Assembly (NCBI RefSeq): GCF_010993745.1
Contig: NZ_WOTN01000003.1
Span: 1,178,001-1,242,000, forward strand
Direction: 5' to 3'
Length of the DNA: 64,000 nucleotides
DNA from: Fodinicola acaciae
GTDB taxonomy: Bacteria > Actinomycetota > Actinomycetes > Mycobacteriales > HKI-0501
Numbering within the stretch: the stretch's first letter is position 1; each line of letters starts with the position of its first letter. A program made the translations under genes and the position numbers. Under the pieces are notes generated by a model, which worked only from the letters and a program-made list of their open reading frames with translations, had not been told where the DNA came from and made no database searches. Shown in pieces: positions 8,179-16,899 of this stretch.

Positions 8179-9414
8179 CTAGCTGTTCCGGATCCACCAG
8201 CAGTCGTTGACCGCCGGCAGGCCGGCAAACCGGGCCTTCAGGTACGGATAACCGGTCGCATACCAGGGCGCCACGCCGAGGCCGTGCTCGGCGAGCAGCG
8301 TCCAGTCGGCGTCCACGGTCGCGCCGCCGGCACACCATTCCTTCACGTTTCGCTTGTTCTGCGCGAAAGGCACGATCTCGTCGAGCTGTCCGTGTGAGTT
8401 GAAGACAGGTGCCTTCGGTGCCTGCGACCCCATGCTCTGCCGCGTGGTGACCGCGACGATTTCCGGCTCGACAAACAGATCCGGCGAGGTCGTGTACGCG
8501 TTGATGTCACGGAACGGCAGCTCGGCCACCAGCTGCGCGGCACAGGCGTTCTCATAGCGCTGGTAGAGCGTGCGGCCTTTGTCGTTAAGGAATTTCCGCA
8601 GCTGCGGATACTGCTTGAGGATGCCGATAATGCCACCGGCGGCCAGGCCGGCCGCGGCCTTTCCTGGGCCGGTCAGCCATTTCACCACGTCGAGCAGCTT
8701 CGCCGGCGTGCCACCGCCGGCCGTGCCGACATAGTTGAGCTCCGGCGCGTACGTCCCCTGCAGCTCACCGGCCCAGCCGGTCGCCAGTCCCCCGCCGGAG
8801 TAACCGAAAGTCGCCACCTTGGTGCGCGGATCCAAGCCAGCGGTGGAAAAGTTCAGCGCGGCGCGGATCCCGTCGAGTACGCCGTGACCGGCCATCCGGC
8901 CGACGCCGAACATTCCTTGCGGTCCCTCGTAATCCGGCACCACCACGGCCCAGCCGAGGGCGAGCGCCGGCCCGACGGCCAGCGGGTCGGCCAGCGGCTC
9001 GCCGAGGCCGGCGAAGATGCCGTTGCGCCACGCGTACGACGGTGCGCAGTCGATGCCGACCGAGTCTTCCGCGCTCTGGTAGGAAAGCAGCGGCCGCGTG
9101 CCGGCGCCGGTCCACGGCGCCGCTGGTACGAGCACGGTGGCGACCGTCGCGGTGGCCGCGTCCTCGCCGTCGTTCGTACGATAGAGCACCTGCCACGCGC
9201 GCACCGCCGGCAGTTGGCCGATCGCAGTTTGCGGCGCGATCTGCCGCGATCTGATGACCGCACCCGGAGCGTACGAGCCGACATCCGAGGGCACCGCATA
9301 GAACGGGTCCTGGCTCGGTGGCGCGATGGCCGCCCCGGCCGGCGCGGCGGCGGTCAGTCCGGCCACGAAGACGAGTGCGGCGAGCAGCAGCGACAGGCGG
9401 GATCTCTGGACCAC
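8179..9414 (-). CDS. Secreted lipase of the LIP (secretory lipase) family
   Basis: The 411-residue protein starts with a signal peptide (basic MVQRSR, hydrophobic core, AGAA cleavage region near residue 29). The mature part is an alpha/beta hydrolase with the nucleophile elbow GYSGG (S206), followed by FNSHGQLDEIVPF near the acidic residue and a late AEHGLG that supplies the likely histidine. The family hydrolyses triacylglycerols outside the cell. The start is a GTG at 9412-9414 with AGGAGG five bases upstream; an overlapping ATG is out of frame. The divergent TetR gene begins 95 bp away and is the probable regulator. Confidence 0.83.
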   Translation of the reverse strand: MVQRSRLSLLLAALVFVAGLTAAAPAGAAIAPPSQDPFYAVPSDVGSYAPGAVIRSRQIAPQTAIGQLPAVRAWQVLYRTNDGEDAATATVATVLVPAAPWTGAGTRPLLSYQSAEDSVGIDCAPSYAWRNGIFAGLGEPLADPLAVGPALALGWAVVVPDYEGPQGMFGVGRMAGHGVLDGIRAALNFSTAGLDPRTKVATFGYSGGGLATGWAGELQGTYAPELNYVGTAGGGTPAKLLDVVKWLTGPGKAAAGLAAGGIIGILKQYPQLRKFLNDKGRTLYQRYENACAAQLVAELPFRDINAYTTSPDLFVEPEIVAVTTRQSMGSQAPKAPVFNSHGQLDEIVPFAQNKRNVKEWCAGGATVDADWTLLAEHGLGVAPWYATGYPYLKARFAGLPAVNDCWWIRNS

Positions 9415-9443
9415 ATGGGCCTCCTGTGAGGTGGGTCACCGGG

Positions 9444-9509
9444 AACCTACTGGCAGGTAGCATGCCGCTTTGCCAGAAATATTTCAAGTGCTCGATTTAT
9501 TATTGTCAC
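9444..9509. promoter_or_regulatory. Candidate operator between lipase and TetR genes
   Basis: The divergent intergenic region carries CTGGCA (9450-9455) and TGCCAG (9471-9476) as an inverted repeat, plus the smaller inverted repeat CTAC-N6-GTAG at 9447-9460. TetR regulators usually bind such palindromes beside their gene. The assignment is by position only. Confidence 0.4.
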
Positions 9510-10112
9510 GTGGCTGAGCAAAAACGGCGTACGCAGGCCGAACGCCGCGCGGCGACCAACGCGAGCCTGCTCGACGGCACGATCTCGGCGCTGTCCGAGC
9601 TCGGCTACGCGCGCGCGACGGTCAAGGAAATCAGCGCCAGAGCGGGTGTTTCGGCCGGCGCGCTGTTCGGTCACTACGCGACGCTGACCGACCTCATGCT
9701 GGCCGCCGCCGAGGAGGTCGCGCGCCGACAGATCCAGCGGTTCACCGACTATGTCGCCGAGCTGCCGGAGGCCGACCCGGTCGCGGTGCTGCCGCGCGTA
9801 CGCGCCGGCGCGCGCGATCCGATCAACGCGGTCTGGATCGAGCTGCTGGTCGCCGCCCGCACCGATCCGGTGCTCCGCGAGCGCCTCAAGCCGGTCGCCG
9901 GCGCGTTCGCCGAGGCGATGCTCGAGGCGAGCAAGCAGGTGCCGGTGCTGCGCGCGCTGCCGGACGACAAGCGACTCGCGGTCGTCGCACACGTCATCCA
10001 CTACTTCGACGGCGAGGCGTTGTCGGCGGTGCTCTATCCGGACGTGGATTTCGACCAGCGGCGGATGGACATGATCGCGACGATGCTCCAGGCATACGTA
10101 CGCGCGGAGTAA
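9510..10112 (+). CDS. TetR/AcrR-family transcriptional regulator
   Basis: The 200-residue protein has an N-terminal TetR helix-turn-helix (residues about 10-60: KEISARAGVSAGALFGHYATLTDLM) and a C-terminal ligand-binding helical domain. I start it at the GTG at 9510 because the family begins a few residues before the RRTQAERRA segment; the open frame runs back to 9318 inside the lipase gene, which is implausible. No clear ribosome site precedes this GTG, so it may be leaderless. It is divergent from the secreted lipase and probably represses it. Confidence 0.8.
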   Translation: MAEQKRRTQAERRAATNASLLDGTISALSELGYARATVKEISARAGVSAGALFGHYATLTDLMLAAAEEVARRQIQRFTDYVAELPEADPVAVLPRVRAGARDPINAVWIELLVAARTDPVLRERLKPVAGAFAEAMLEASKQVPVLRALPDDKRLAVVAHVIHYFDGEALSAVLYPDVDFDQRRMDMIATMLQAYVRAE

Positions 10113-10161
10113 AATCTCACAGCCTGGAAGCGCCGGCCGGCGAAGCGAGCATGATGGCGCC

Positions 10162-10743
10162 ATGGACGAAAAACGCTTGCGGCAGCTGGAATCGCTCTAC
10201 GAAGAAGGTCGCCAGCACGACGAGAAACAGCCCGACCGGCTCAAGCGCCGCCGCAATGTCGACCCCGGCGCGGCCGCGTTCCTGGTCACCCTGATCCGCG
10301 CGATCCCGGCGCCCCGGGTGCTGGAAATCGGCACGTCCAACGGATATTCGACGATCTGGCTGGCCGACGCGTGCGCCGCGGTCGGTGGCCAGGTGACCAC
10401 AGTGGACACCGAGACCCAGGCGGGTGCCAGGGACAACCTCGAAAAAGCCGGCCTGGCCGAGCACGTCACCTTCGTCGCCGGCGACGGTGGCGAGTTTTTA
10501 CGCGGCTTGGCGGAAAACAGCGTCGACCTGCTGTTCCTGGACGCGGAACGGACGGAATACCCGGGCTGGTGGCCACATCCGCTGCGGGTGATCCGGCCCG
10601 GTGGCATCCTGGTCGCCGACAACGCGCTGTCGCATCCGGCCGAGATCGCTCCGCTCCAGGAACTGCTGGAAAACGAGCCGAGCTGCTATTCGACGCTGGT
10701 GCCGGTCGGCTCCGGCGAGCTGGTCGCCGTGCTCGACAGATAG
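10162..10743 (+). CDS. SAM-dependent O-methyltransferase (class I, OMT family 3-like)
   Basis: The 193-residue protein has the class I methyltransferase motif I LEIGTSNGYSTIWLA (about residues 52-66), an acidic end of strand 2 in VTTVDTE, and LLFLDAERTEYPGWW as motif II, where metal-dependent O-methyltransferases place their aspartate. A loop near LVADNALSH also fits that family. The methyl acceptor cannot be told from sequence. Its last 58 bases overlap the convergent deaminase-family gene, an unusually long tail-to-tail overlap. Confidence 0.78.
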   Translation: MDEKRLRQLESLYEEGRQHDEKQPDRLKRRRNVDPGAAAFLVTLIRAIPAPRVLEIGTSNGYSTIWLADACAAVGGQVTTVDTETQAGARDNLEKAGLAEHVTFVAGDGGEFLRGLAENSVDLLFLDAERTEYPGWWPHPLRVIRPGGILVADNALSHPAEIAPLQELLENEPSCYSTLVPVGSGELVAVLDR

Positions 10744-11744
10744 CCGTCGATCTCGCCGCCGATCCGCTTTTTCACCGCCTCAGGCGCGAAAGACGCGTCG
10801 ACCGCCGCCTTGGCCAGCGCGGCCAGACCGGCCTCGTCGAGGTCGAGCAGCCGCGCCGCGACGGCGTACTCGTTGGTCAGCGTCGTGCCGAACATCGGCG
10901 GGTCGTCGGAGTTGATCGTCACGCGCAGGCCGGCCTCGACCATCCGCGGCAACGGATGCGTCTCGTACGAGTCGACGACACGGGTGCGTACGTTGGAGGT
11001 CGGCGACACCTCCAGTGGGATCTGTTTCTCGGCAAGGAAATCGACCAGCTTCGGATCCTCCATGCAGTGTGTGCCATGGCCGATCCGCTCCGCCTTGAGC
11101 AGGTTGATCGCGTCCCAGATCGTCGGCGCGCCGGTCGACTCTCCGGCGTGTGGCGCCGAATGCAGGCCGGCGGCGATCGCCTGGTCGAACCACGACTGGT
11201 AAAAACCGCGCGGCTGGCCGATTTCCGGCCCGCCCAGGCCAAAAGCGACCAGACCATCCGGCCGTACGCCGGTCGCCGCGTGCAGCGTGAGATCGGCCGC
11301 CGGCGCGCCGTACTCCCCCGGGATGTCGAAAATCCACCGCATCTCCAAGCCAAACTCGGTGGCCGCCTTGGCGCGTACGTCCTCGATGACCTCGCAGACC
11401 TGCTCCGGCGAGATGCCGGCCAAATGGTGGGTGTACGGCGTAACCTGCAGCTCGACGTAACGCACCTGCTGCGCGGCGAGGTCGCGCGCGATCTCGTACG
11501 TGAGCAGGTGCAGGTCGTCGGTGGTGCGGATGAGCGCCACGACGGCCTGGTAGATCTCGATGAAATGGGCGAAGTCGCTGAACGTGAAATAGTCGGCGAG
11601 CGCTGCCGGGTCGGCCGGCACGGTCGTGCTGCCGGCGTGCCGCGCGGCCAGCTCGGCGACGATCCGCGGCGACGCCGACCCGACGTGGTGGACGTGCAGC
11701 TCGGCCTTCGGCAGGCCGGCGATGAAGGCGTTCAGATCTGTCAT
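10686..11744 (-). CDS. Adenosine deaminase-family amidohydrolase
   Basis: The 352-residue protein is a metal-dependent deaminase of the adenosine deaminase family. The metal ligands sit in ELHVHHVGS (N-terminal HxH), SAPHAGESTG and IGHGTH, and the late aspartates in NSDDPPMFG. The HVHH-VGS variant of the first motif, instead of HLHLEG, is typical of an actinobacterial subgroup; some members of that subgroup act on aminodeoxyfutalosine in menaquinone synthesis, so the substrate may not be adenosine. The last ~20 residues form a Ser/Thr/Pro tail that overlaps the convergent methyltransferase gene. The start is an ATG at 11742-11744. Confidence 0.8.
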   Translation of the reverse strand: MTDLNAFIAGLPKAELHVHHVGSASPRIVAELAARHAGSTTVPADPAALADYFTFSDFAHFIEIYQAVVALIRTTDDLHLLTYEIARDLAAQQVRYVELQVTPYTHHLAGISPEQVCEVIEDVRAKAATEFGLEMRWIFDIPGEYGAPAADLTLHAATGVRPDGLVAFGLGGPEIGQPRGFYQSWFDQAIAAGLHSAPHAGESTGAPTIWDAINLLKAERIGHGTHCMEDPKLVDFLAEKQIPLEVSPTSNVRTRVVDSYETHPLPRMVEAGLRVTINSDDPPMFGTTLTNEYAVAARLLDLDEAGLAALAKAAVDASFAPEAVKKRIGGEIDGYLSSTATSSPEPTGTSVE

Positions 11745-11855
11745 GGCGAGACATTAACACTGTCGTGTCAATCTTGACCACGACTTTGACCAGCGCCGAT
11801 CCGCCGTGGCGACGAGCTGCGCGTATGCCTTGACATCACCCCGTCAGCCCATGGC

Positions 11856-11902
11856 CGCATGGCCACCATGCGTGCGTTCGACGCACGCATGGTGGCCATG
11901 CG
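11856..11902. repeat. Palindrome family 1, copy 2
   Basis: Perfect 22-bp arms (11856-11877 and 11881-11902) enclose the loop TCG. It lies 4 bp past the stop of the secreted protein gene (11907) and upstream of the deaminase-family gene, so it follows one minus-strand gene and precedes another. Confidence 0.8.
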
Positions 11903-11906
11903 AACC

Positions 11907-12392
11907 TCAGCCGGTCGTCTGTGTGCAGGCCGACTTCGCGCGATAGCAGTCGGCGTAGCCGGTGGCGCCGTGCGTGGAGTCGAGCGCGCCGACCCAGACC
12001 AGCGTGATGCCACCGGAGACGGCACTGCCGTCCAGCGGGATGTTGCCGATGCCGTACGTCAGGCCGTGCGCGCTGCTGTAGCCGCAGTACAGATCGGATC
12101 CGGTCGGCCGTTCCTCGTCGTCGATCATCCGGTCACCCTGGAAACCGGTCGCGGTCACGTAGCCGCACTCGTGCGGCGCGACCCAGACCTGGACGTTGGT
12201 CAGCGTGACCGACCGGTTGGACCAGGACAGGCCGCCGGTCACGATCAACGCCGTCGCACCGGCGCCGCCGCTGTGTACGGCCTTGGCCACGAAGGAGGTC
12301 GGCGACGCGTGCGCCGCGGTGCCTGTCCCGAACAACGCCGCCATGACCAACCCGATGACAACAAGAGCATGCAGAATTCGTCGCTTCAGCAC
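11907..12392 (-). CDS. Small secreted protein, unknown function
   Basis: The 161-residue protein starts with a signal peptide (VLKRRILHALVVIGL..., cleavage expected after AAHA near residue 29). The mature part is Gly/Thr-rich with four cysteines (ECGY, LYCGY, ADCYRAKSAC) that could form two disulfides, and beta-strand-like repeats. No family is recognised. I chose the GTG at 12390-12392 because GGAAGG lies just upstream and the signal peptide begins there; the frame extends to 12431. It follows the DUF397 gene on the same strand with a 16-bp gap, so it may be co-transcribed with the XRE-DUF397 pair. Confidence 0.65.
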   Translation of the reverse strand: MLKRRILHALVVIGLVMAALFGTGTAAHASPTSFVAKAVHSGGAGATALIVTGGLSWSNRSVTLTNVQVWVAPHECGYVTATGFQGDRMIDDEERPTGSDLYCGYSSAHGLTYGIGNIPLDGSAVSGGITLVWVGALDSTHGATGYADCYRAKSACTQTTG

Positions 12393-12408
12393 GGAAATGC
12401 CTTCCGCT

Positions 12409-12642
12409 TCACCCTGCCCGCACCGGATCATGCCAGACAGGGCGGCGTGTGGGCTCGCCTAGCCCGAACCGGCCCGCTTTGATCTCACCGAGGGCGGCGC
12501 GCCAGTTGTCATGCGAGAAAAGAAGAACAGGACTGGCGTCGCGCAACTTGCTGTCCCGTACGCCAATAGCTAACGACGAATTGGCAACTTCGACGCAACC
12601 ATTAGGAGTTTCGGACCGCGTCGACTTTCGCCAACCTCGCAC
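12409..12642 (-). CDS. DUF397 domain protein
   Basis: The 77-residue protein carries the DUF397 pattern: WRKS near the start, CVEVA, the central VRDSK, then WRA-LGEIKAGRFG. These small proteins are almost always encoded next to an XRE/DUF5753 regulator and are proposed to act as its partner in development or specialised metabolism. The GTG start directly abuts the TGA of the XRE gene, and the AAGGAG that ends the XRE gene serves as its ribosome site, so translation is coupled. The C-terminus after residue ~60 is an unusual Pro/Arg-rich tail. Confidence 0.85.
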   Translation of the reverse strand: MRGWRKSTRSETPNGCVEVANSSLAIGVRDSKLRDASPVLLFSHDNWRAALGEIKAGRFGLGEPTRRPVWHDPVRAG

Positions 12643-13497
12643 TCACAACTCCTTCATCACCCTCTCGATCATCTCGCGCGAGTCCTGCGGATCGAGGGCC
12701 TGAACCCGCAGCCTGGCAAGGATATCCCGATACGTTTCAATCTCCGCCGGCTGCTCGAAGTAGCGAACGCCTACGCGCGTCTCCGCGTACACGACTCCCG
12801 GATCGACGACCAAGTCGCTCGGCAGCGAGAAATAGGTGAATGTGCCGTCCAACGCCGGATGTGCACCTTTGGCGAATGGCATGACCTGAATCTCGACGTT
12901 TGGCATGTCGGCCAACCTAATCAGGCGTTCCAGCTGTTCACGCATGGTGATCGGACCGCCGACCATCCGCCTGATAGTCGCCTCGTCGAGGATGGTCCAG
13001 ATCCTTGGCGGGTTCTCCCGCTCAACCGTTTTCTGCCTGGCCATGCGAAAATTCACACGGCGGACGACCTCATCATCGGACATCGTCGGACTGCCGCCAC
13101 GCATGATCGCGGCGGCGTACGCGCGCGTTTGGAACAGGCCAGGCACAACGACGGCGTGATACTCCTCGATCTTGGCCGACGCGGACTCAAGTCCGAAGTA
13201 CAGATCGAATTCGTCCGCATGACTCAGGCCGATCCACCAGTCGCGACCTCTTTTGGCCTGGCGCAGCATGTTCCGGTAGAACTCGACCTTCTCCGGATGG
13301 CCGTACCAGGTCAGCAACAGCTCCAGGTCGCCAGGCGAGGGCAGGTTGCGCATCGTCTCGATGTGGCCGATCTGCGCCGAGGTCTTGCCGAGCCGTTCGG
13401 CCGCCTCCGGGCGCGTCCGGCCGGCCTCCTCGCGGAGCCGCTTCAGCTCGTACGCGATCAGGCGCTTGAGGACTGTCGGCGAGTACGTGTCGGACAC
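12643..13497 (-). CDS. XRE-family regulator with C-terminal DUF5753
   Basis: The 284-residue protein has an N-terminal helix-turn-helix (about residues 10-70: RTRPEAAERLGKTSAQIGHIE) and a DUF5753 domain (about 85-280) recognised by the VVPGLFQTRAYAAA motif and the later FTYFSLP / VVYAET strands. Such proteins pair with DUF397 proteins, here the next gene. The GTG at 13495-13497 has GGAG upstream; the frame is open to 13539 but that extension is Cys/Gln-rich and unlikely. A small gene on the opposite strand begins 75 bp away. Confidence 0.85.
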   Translation of the reverse strand: MSDTYSPTVLKRLIAYELKRLREEAGRTRPEAAERLGKTSAQIGHIETMRNLPSPGDLELLLTWYGHPEKVEFYRNMLRQAKRGRDWWIGLSHADEFDLYFGLESASAKIEEYHAVVVPGLFQTRAYAAAIMRGGSPTMSDDEVVRRVNFRMARQKTVERENPPRIWTILDEATIRRMVGGPITMREQLERLIRLADMPNVEIQVMPFAKGAHPALDGTFTYFSLPSDLVVDPGVVYAETRVGVRYFEQPAEIETYRDILARLRVQALDPQDSREMIERVMKEL

Positions 13498-13571
13498 CTG
13501 ACGCTCCGTCGTTTGTTGCGCACAACATACTTGACGCACTCAGCGTTGCCGACAAGTATACGGAGGGTTGG

Positions 13572-13793
13572 ATGTTCACTCATTTGCGGTGCCGGCGGAC
13601 GGACGAACCGGAAGGGATCCGCGAGGCCGCGCAGTCGCTCGCACCGCTGGCCGCCATGGATCCCGACGACCTCGACAAGACGCTGCGCGTCAACCTCGTC
13701 CTGCTCGCCAACCACATGTGCAAGCTCGACGACGCCGAGAAAGCCGCCTGGCGAGCCGTCACCCGCATCCGCACGCATCTCGGCTCGACCTGA
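13572..13793 (+). CDS. Small hypothetical protein next to XRE/DUF397 pair
   Basis: The 73-residue protein has a strong GGAGGG four bases before its ATG. It is predicted soluble and helical, with alternating acidic and basic stretches (DPDDLDKTLRV, KLDDAEKAAWRAV). I do not recognise the family. It is divergent from the XRE regulator with a shared 74-bp promoter region and is followed by a stem-loop terminator. Coding is supported by the ribosome site, codon use and genomic setting rather than by homology. Confidence 0.55.
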   Translation: MFTHLRCRRTDEPEGIREAAQSLAPLAAMDPDDLDKTLRVNLVLLANHMCKLDDAEKAAWRAVTRIRTHLGST

Positions 13794-13796
13794 CCG

Positions 13797-13854
13797 CGAG
13801 GGTGACGTCTTGACGGTCAGGCCGGCCGCGACGGCCGTCGAAACGTCACCCTCG
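13797..13854. terminator. Stem-loop terminator (type 3, copy 1) between small gene and cbs
   Basis: 20-bp arms (13797-13816 and 13835-13854) pair with only two adjacent mismatches around an 18-nt loop. It separates the convergent stops at 13793 and 13862. The arms resemble those of the stem-loop at 24713-24769 (GAGGGTGACGT..TTG.CGG type). Confidence 0.75.
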
Positions 13855-13861
13855 ACGGGGT

Positions 13862-15229
13862 TTACTCGTGGGTCAGGTAGCCCAGGAGGTCCTGGCGGGT
13901 GAGTACGCTGCGCGGCTGGCCGCCGTCGTGCACCAGCGCGGCGTCGGCTGTCTCCAGTGCGTGCACCGCCGCCGAGACCGGCTCGCCGACGCCGATCATC
14001 GGCAGGGCCTTGGACATGTGCATCTGCAGGCCGTCGGCGAGCGCGGCGCGGCCGTTGAACAGTGCGTCCATCAGGTCACGCTCGACGACCGTGCCGACCA
14101 CCTCGGCGGCCATCACCGGCGGCTCCTGGCTGACGACCGGCAGCTGCGACACGCCATACTCGCGCAGGATGTCGATCGCCTCGCGGACCGTCTCGGTGGG
14201 GTGTACGTGCACCAGCTCCGGCAGCTTCCCGCTCTTACGCGCGAGCACATCGCCGACCGTCGTGCCGACACCGCTCGCGAGGAAACCGTAGTCGGCCATC
14301 CAGTCGTCGTTGAAGATCTTCGACAGATAGCCGCGGCCGCCGTCCGGCAGCAGCACCACGACCACGTCGTCCGGACCGGCCTCGCGCGCCACCTCCAGCG
14401 CGGCGACCACGGCCATGCCGCACGAACCGCCGACCAGCAGGCCCTCCTCACGGGCCAGCCGGCGCGTCATCAGGAACGAGTCGCGATCGGAGACCGGCCG
14501 GATCTCGTCCGGGATCGACGGGTCGTACGCGGTCGGCCAGAAGTCCTCGCCGACGCCTTCGACCAGATACGGCCGGCCGCTGCCGCCGGAGTAGACCGAG
14601 CCCTCCGGGTCAGCGCCGACCACGCGTACGCGACCCTCGGAGACCTCCTTGAGATAACGGCCGGTGCCGCTGATCGTGCCGCCGGTGCCGACGCCGGCGA
14701 CGAAATGCGTGACGCGGCCGTCGGTGTCCTTCCAGATCTCCGGACCGGTCGACAGATAGTGCGACTGCGGGCCCTCCGGATTCGAGTACTGGTCCGGTTT
14801 CCAGGCGTCCGGGATCTCCCGCAGCAGCCGGTTGGAGACGTTGTAGTAGGACTCCGGGTTCTCCGGCGCGACCGCGGTCGGCGCGACGACCACCTCGGCG
14901 CCGTACGCGCGCAGCGTGTTGATCTTGTCAGCGCTCACCTTGTCGGGACACACGAACACGCACTTGTAGCCCTTGCGCTGCGCCACGATGGCCAGGCCGA
15001 CGCCGGTGTTCCCGCTGGTTGGCTCGACGATGGTGCCGCCGGGCTTGAGCTCGCCGGACGCCTCGGCCGCCTCGATCATCCGCAACGCGATCCGGTCCTT
15101 CACGCTGCCGCCGGGGTTGAAATACTCCACCTTCGCCAGCACCGTCGCGGAGATGCCGTCGGTGACGCTGGAAAGCTTGACCAACGGCGTGTTGCCGACC
15201 AGGTCGATGAGAGAGTCGTAGACGCGCAC
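13862..15229 (-). CDS. cbs: Cystathionine beta-synthase
   Basis: The 455-residue protein condenses serine and homocysteine to cystathionine. The PLP domain (about 1-320) shows K44 in GGSVKDRIA, the phosphate loop GVGTGGTISGTG, the substrate loop TSGNTG and the serine loop GGSCGMA. A C-terminal pair of CBS domains follows (about 335-455, with HPTETVREAIDILREYGVSQLPVV). The GTG at 15227 is chosen because VYDSLIDLVGNTPLV is the family N-terminus; upstream in-frame codons lack a ribosome site. Together with metB at 0.7 kb it gives the cell transsulfuration, but the genes are 12 kb apart. Confidence 0.92.
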   Translation of the reverse strand: MRVYDSLIDLVGNTPLVKLSSVTDGISATVLAKVEYFNPGGSVKDRIALRMIEAAEASGELKPGGTIVEPTSGNTGVGLAIVAQRKGYKCVFVCPDKVSADKINTLRAYGAEVVVAPTAVAPENPESYYNVSNRLLREIPDAWKPDQYSNPEGPQSHYLSTGPEIWKDTDGRVTHFVAGVGTGGTISGTGRYLKEVSEGRVRVVGADPEGSVYSGGSGRPYLVEGVGEDFWPTAYDPSIPDEIRPVSDRDSFLMTRRLAREEGLLVGGSCGMAVVAALEVAREAGPDDVVVVLLPDGGRGYLSKIFNDDWMADYGFLASGVGTTVGDVLARKSGKLPELVHVHPTETVREAIDILREYGVSQLPVVSQEPPVMAAEVVGTVVERDLMDALFNGRAALADGLQMHMSKALPMIGVGEPVSAAVHALETADAALVHDGGQPRSVLTRQDLLGYLTHE

Positions 15230-15420
15230 GACGAAACGCACCTTTCGGTGAAATACGCGGGACCGGCCACTATGCCGGGACGACCGCTGCCTCCAGAGTA
15301 ACCGTCCAGGTGTGGCCACCTGCGGTTACGGCACATACGGCGCATCACAGACCGGTGTCGATTGACCCGTTTACAACGTTGCACTACACCTTTCGTCAAG
15401 GCGTGTTTACTGGAGGCCAG

Positions 15421-16824
15421 ATGAAGCTGCTCTACAGCGCATTAGCTCTCGCACTGGTGGTCGCCGGCCTGGTGGCGCCGGCGCCGGCCGCGGCGGCAGG
15501 GAGACCCGTGTTTCGCAATCCGATCAACGGCAGCGCCGACCCGACGATGACGGTCTACCGCGGCCGCTACTACCTGGCGACCACACAGGGCGACCGGCTC
15601 TCGGTCTGGTCGTCACGCAGCATCGGCGGCCTGCTCAACGCTCAGGAGCACGTCATCTGGCGCGGCGCCGACGACGATCCGAGCCGCGGCACCCAGATCT
15701 GGGCTCCGGCGCTCTACAAGTTTGGCAAGCACTGGTACGTCTACTACACGGCCAGCGACGGCGTCGACGCCAACCACCGGATGTACGTGCTGGAGTCGAC
15801 CGGCGACGATCCGCTGGGGCCGTATCATTTCAAGGCGAAAATCGCCGACCAGGGTGTCTACGCGATCGACGGTGAGCCGTTTGTCCACAATGGACAGATG
15901 TACTTCAGCTGGACCAGCCCCGGTCGCGGCTATCCGACGGGTCCGCAGCAGATCTACGCGCTGAAGATGACAAATCCGTGGACCGCGGTCGGCACTCCGG
16001 TCGCGCTGCCGGTGGACAACGGCGGTTGCGGATCGGTACGCGAAGGACCGACCAGCCTCCGGCACGGCAACCGGCTTTTCCTGACGTACTCGACCTGCGA
16101 CACCGGCCTGCCGGACTACCAGCTCTGGATGATCTCCATCAGGAACGGTGCCGATCCGCTGGTTGCCAGCAACTGGACCAAACATCCGGCGCCGCTGCTC
16201 AAGCGCAACGACGCGGCCGGCGTCTACGGACCGGGCCACCATTCGTTTTTCACGTCACCGGACGGCCGGCAGGACTGGATCGCCTATCACGCCAAGAACA
16301 GCTCGGCCTACACCTACGACTGGCGGACGACACGCGCGCAACAGGTGCACTGGAACGCCGACGGCACGCCATACATCGATCCGCCGGTGGCACTCGGCCA
16401 GGACGTGGCCGTGCCGTCCGGCGATCCGGGCGCCGGCTCGTATGTCATCAACGACACCGATGCCGCGGTTTCCTATGCCGGCAACTGGAACTCCGGCAAC
16501 GGCTGCGGCGTGCAGTGCTTCCGCGGCGACGACCACTGGAGCAACAACGCCGGCGACACCGCGACTTTCCGTTTCAACGGCACGCAAATCGCGCTGCTGA
16601 GCGTACGCGACACCGGCAACGGCATCGCTGCCATCTCGATCGACGGCGGGCCGGAGGTGAAGGTCGACTACTACGCCAACCCGCGCACCGGCCAGGCGCC
16701 AAACTACATCAGCCCGAAGCTGAGCCGCGGCCAGCACACGCTGACCGTGCGCGTGACCGGTGAGAAGGCGCCGCAGTCCGGCGCGGCATACATCAGCATC
16801 GACCGCGCGGAGGTCTGGGCATAG
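15421..16824 (+). CDS. Secreted glycoside hydrolase family 43-like enzyme with C-terminal beta domain
   Basis: The 467-residue protein has a signal peptide ending at AAAAG (near residue 26). The catalytic five-bladed propeller (about 30-325) shows the family 43 acids: D40 in SADPTM as base, the aspartate in YAIDGEPFVHNG, and the glutamate in VREGPTSL. A C-terminal domain (about 345-467) with WSNNAGDTATFRFNGT and YISIDRAEVWA looks like a carbohydrate-binding or jelly-roll module. Family 43 enzymes release arabinose or xylose from plant polysaccharides. GGAGGCC precedes the ATG by a few bases. The exact substrate is not determined. Confidence 0.8.
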   Translation: MKLLYSALALALVVAGLVAPAPAAAAGRPVFRNPINGSADPTMTVYRGRYYLATTQGDRLSVWSSRSIGGLLNAQEHVIWRGADDDPSRGTQIWAPALYKFGKHWYVYYTASDGVDANHRMYVLESTGDDPLGPYHFKAKIADQGVYAIDGEPFVHNGQMYFSWTSPGRGYPTGPQQIYALKMTNPWTAVGTPVALPVDNGGCGSVREGPTSLRHGNRLFLTYSTCDTGLPDYQLWMISIRNGADPLVASNWTKHPAPLLKRNDAAGVYGPGHHSFFTSPDGRQDWIAYHAKNSSAYTYDWRTTRAQQVHWNADGTPYIDPPVALGQDVAVPSGDPGAGSYVINDTDAAVSYAGNWNSGNGCGVQCFRGDDHWSNNAGDTATFRFNGTQIALLSVRDTGNGIAAISIDGGPEVKVDYYANPRTGQAPNYISPKLSRGQHTLTVRVTGEKAPQSGAAYISIDRAEVWA

Positions 16825-16844
16825 CGGCGAAGCACGTTCCGGGA

Positions 16845-16877
16845 TGGACGGGGGATCGCGTACGATCCCTTCGTCCA
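16845..16877. terminator. Stem-loop between the GH43 gene and the amidase gene
   Basis: The core GGGATCG-CGTA-CGATCCC (16852-16869) is flanked by further pairing TGGACG / CGTCCA with a small asymmetry. It lies 20 bp after the GH43 stop and 22 bp before the amidase start, so it probably insulates the two genes. Confidence 0.55.
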
Positions 16878-16899
16878 TTTCGGCATTTGACGGCGGGAT

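Noticed and set aside
717-15229. A methionine or cysteine biosynthetic cluster around metB and cbs
   Set aside because: The two genes are 12 kb apart with unrelated genes between, and no riboswitch or shared operator was seen.
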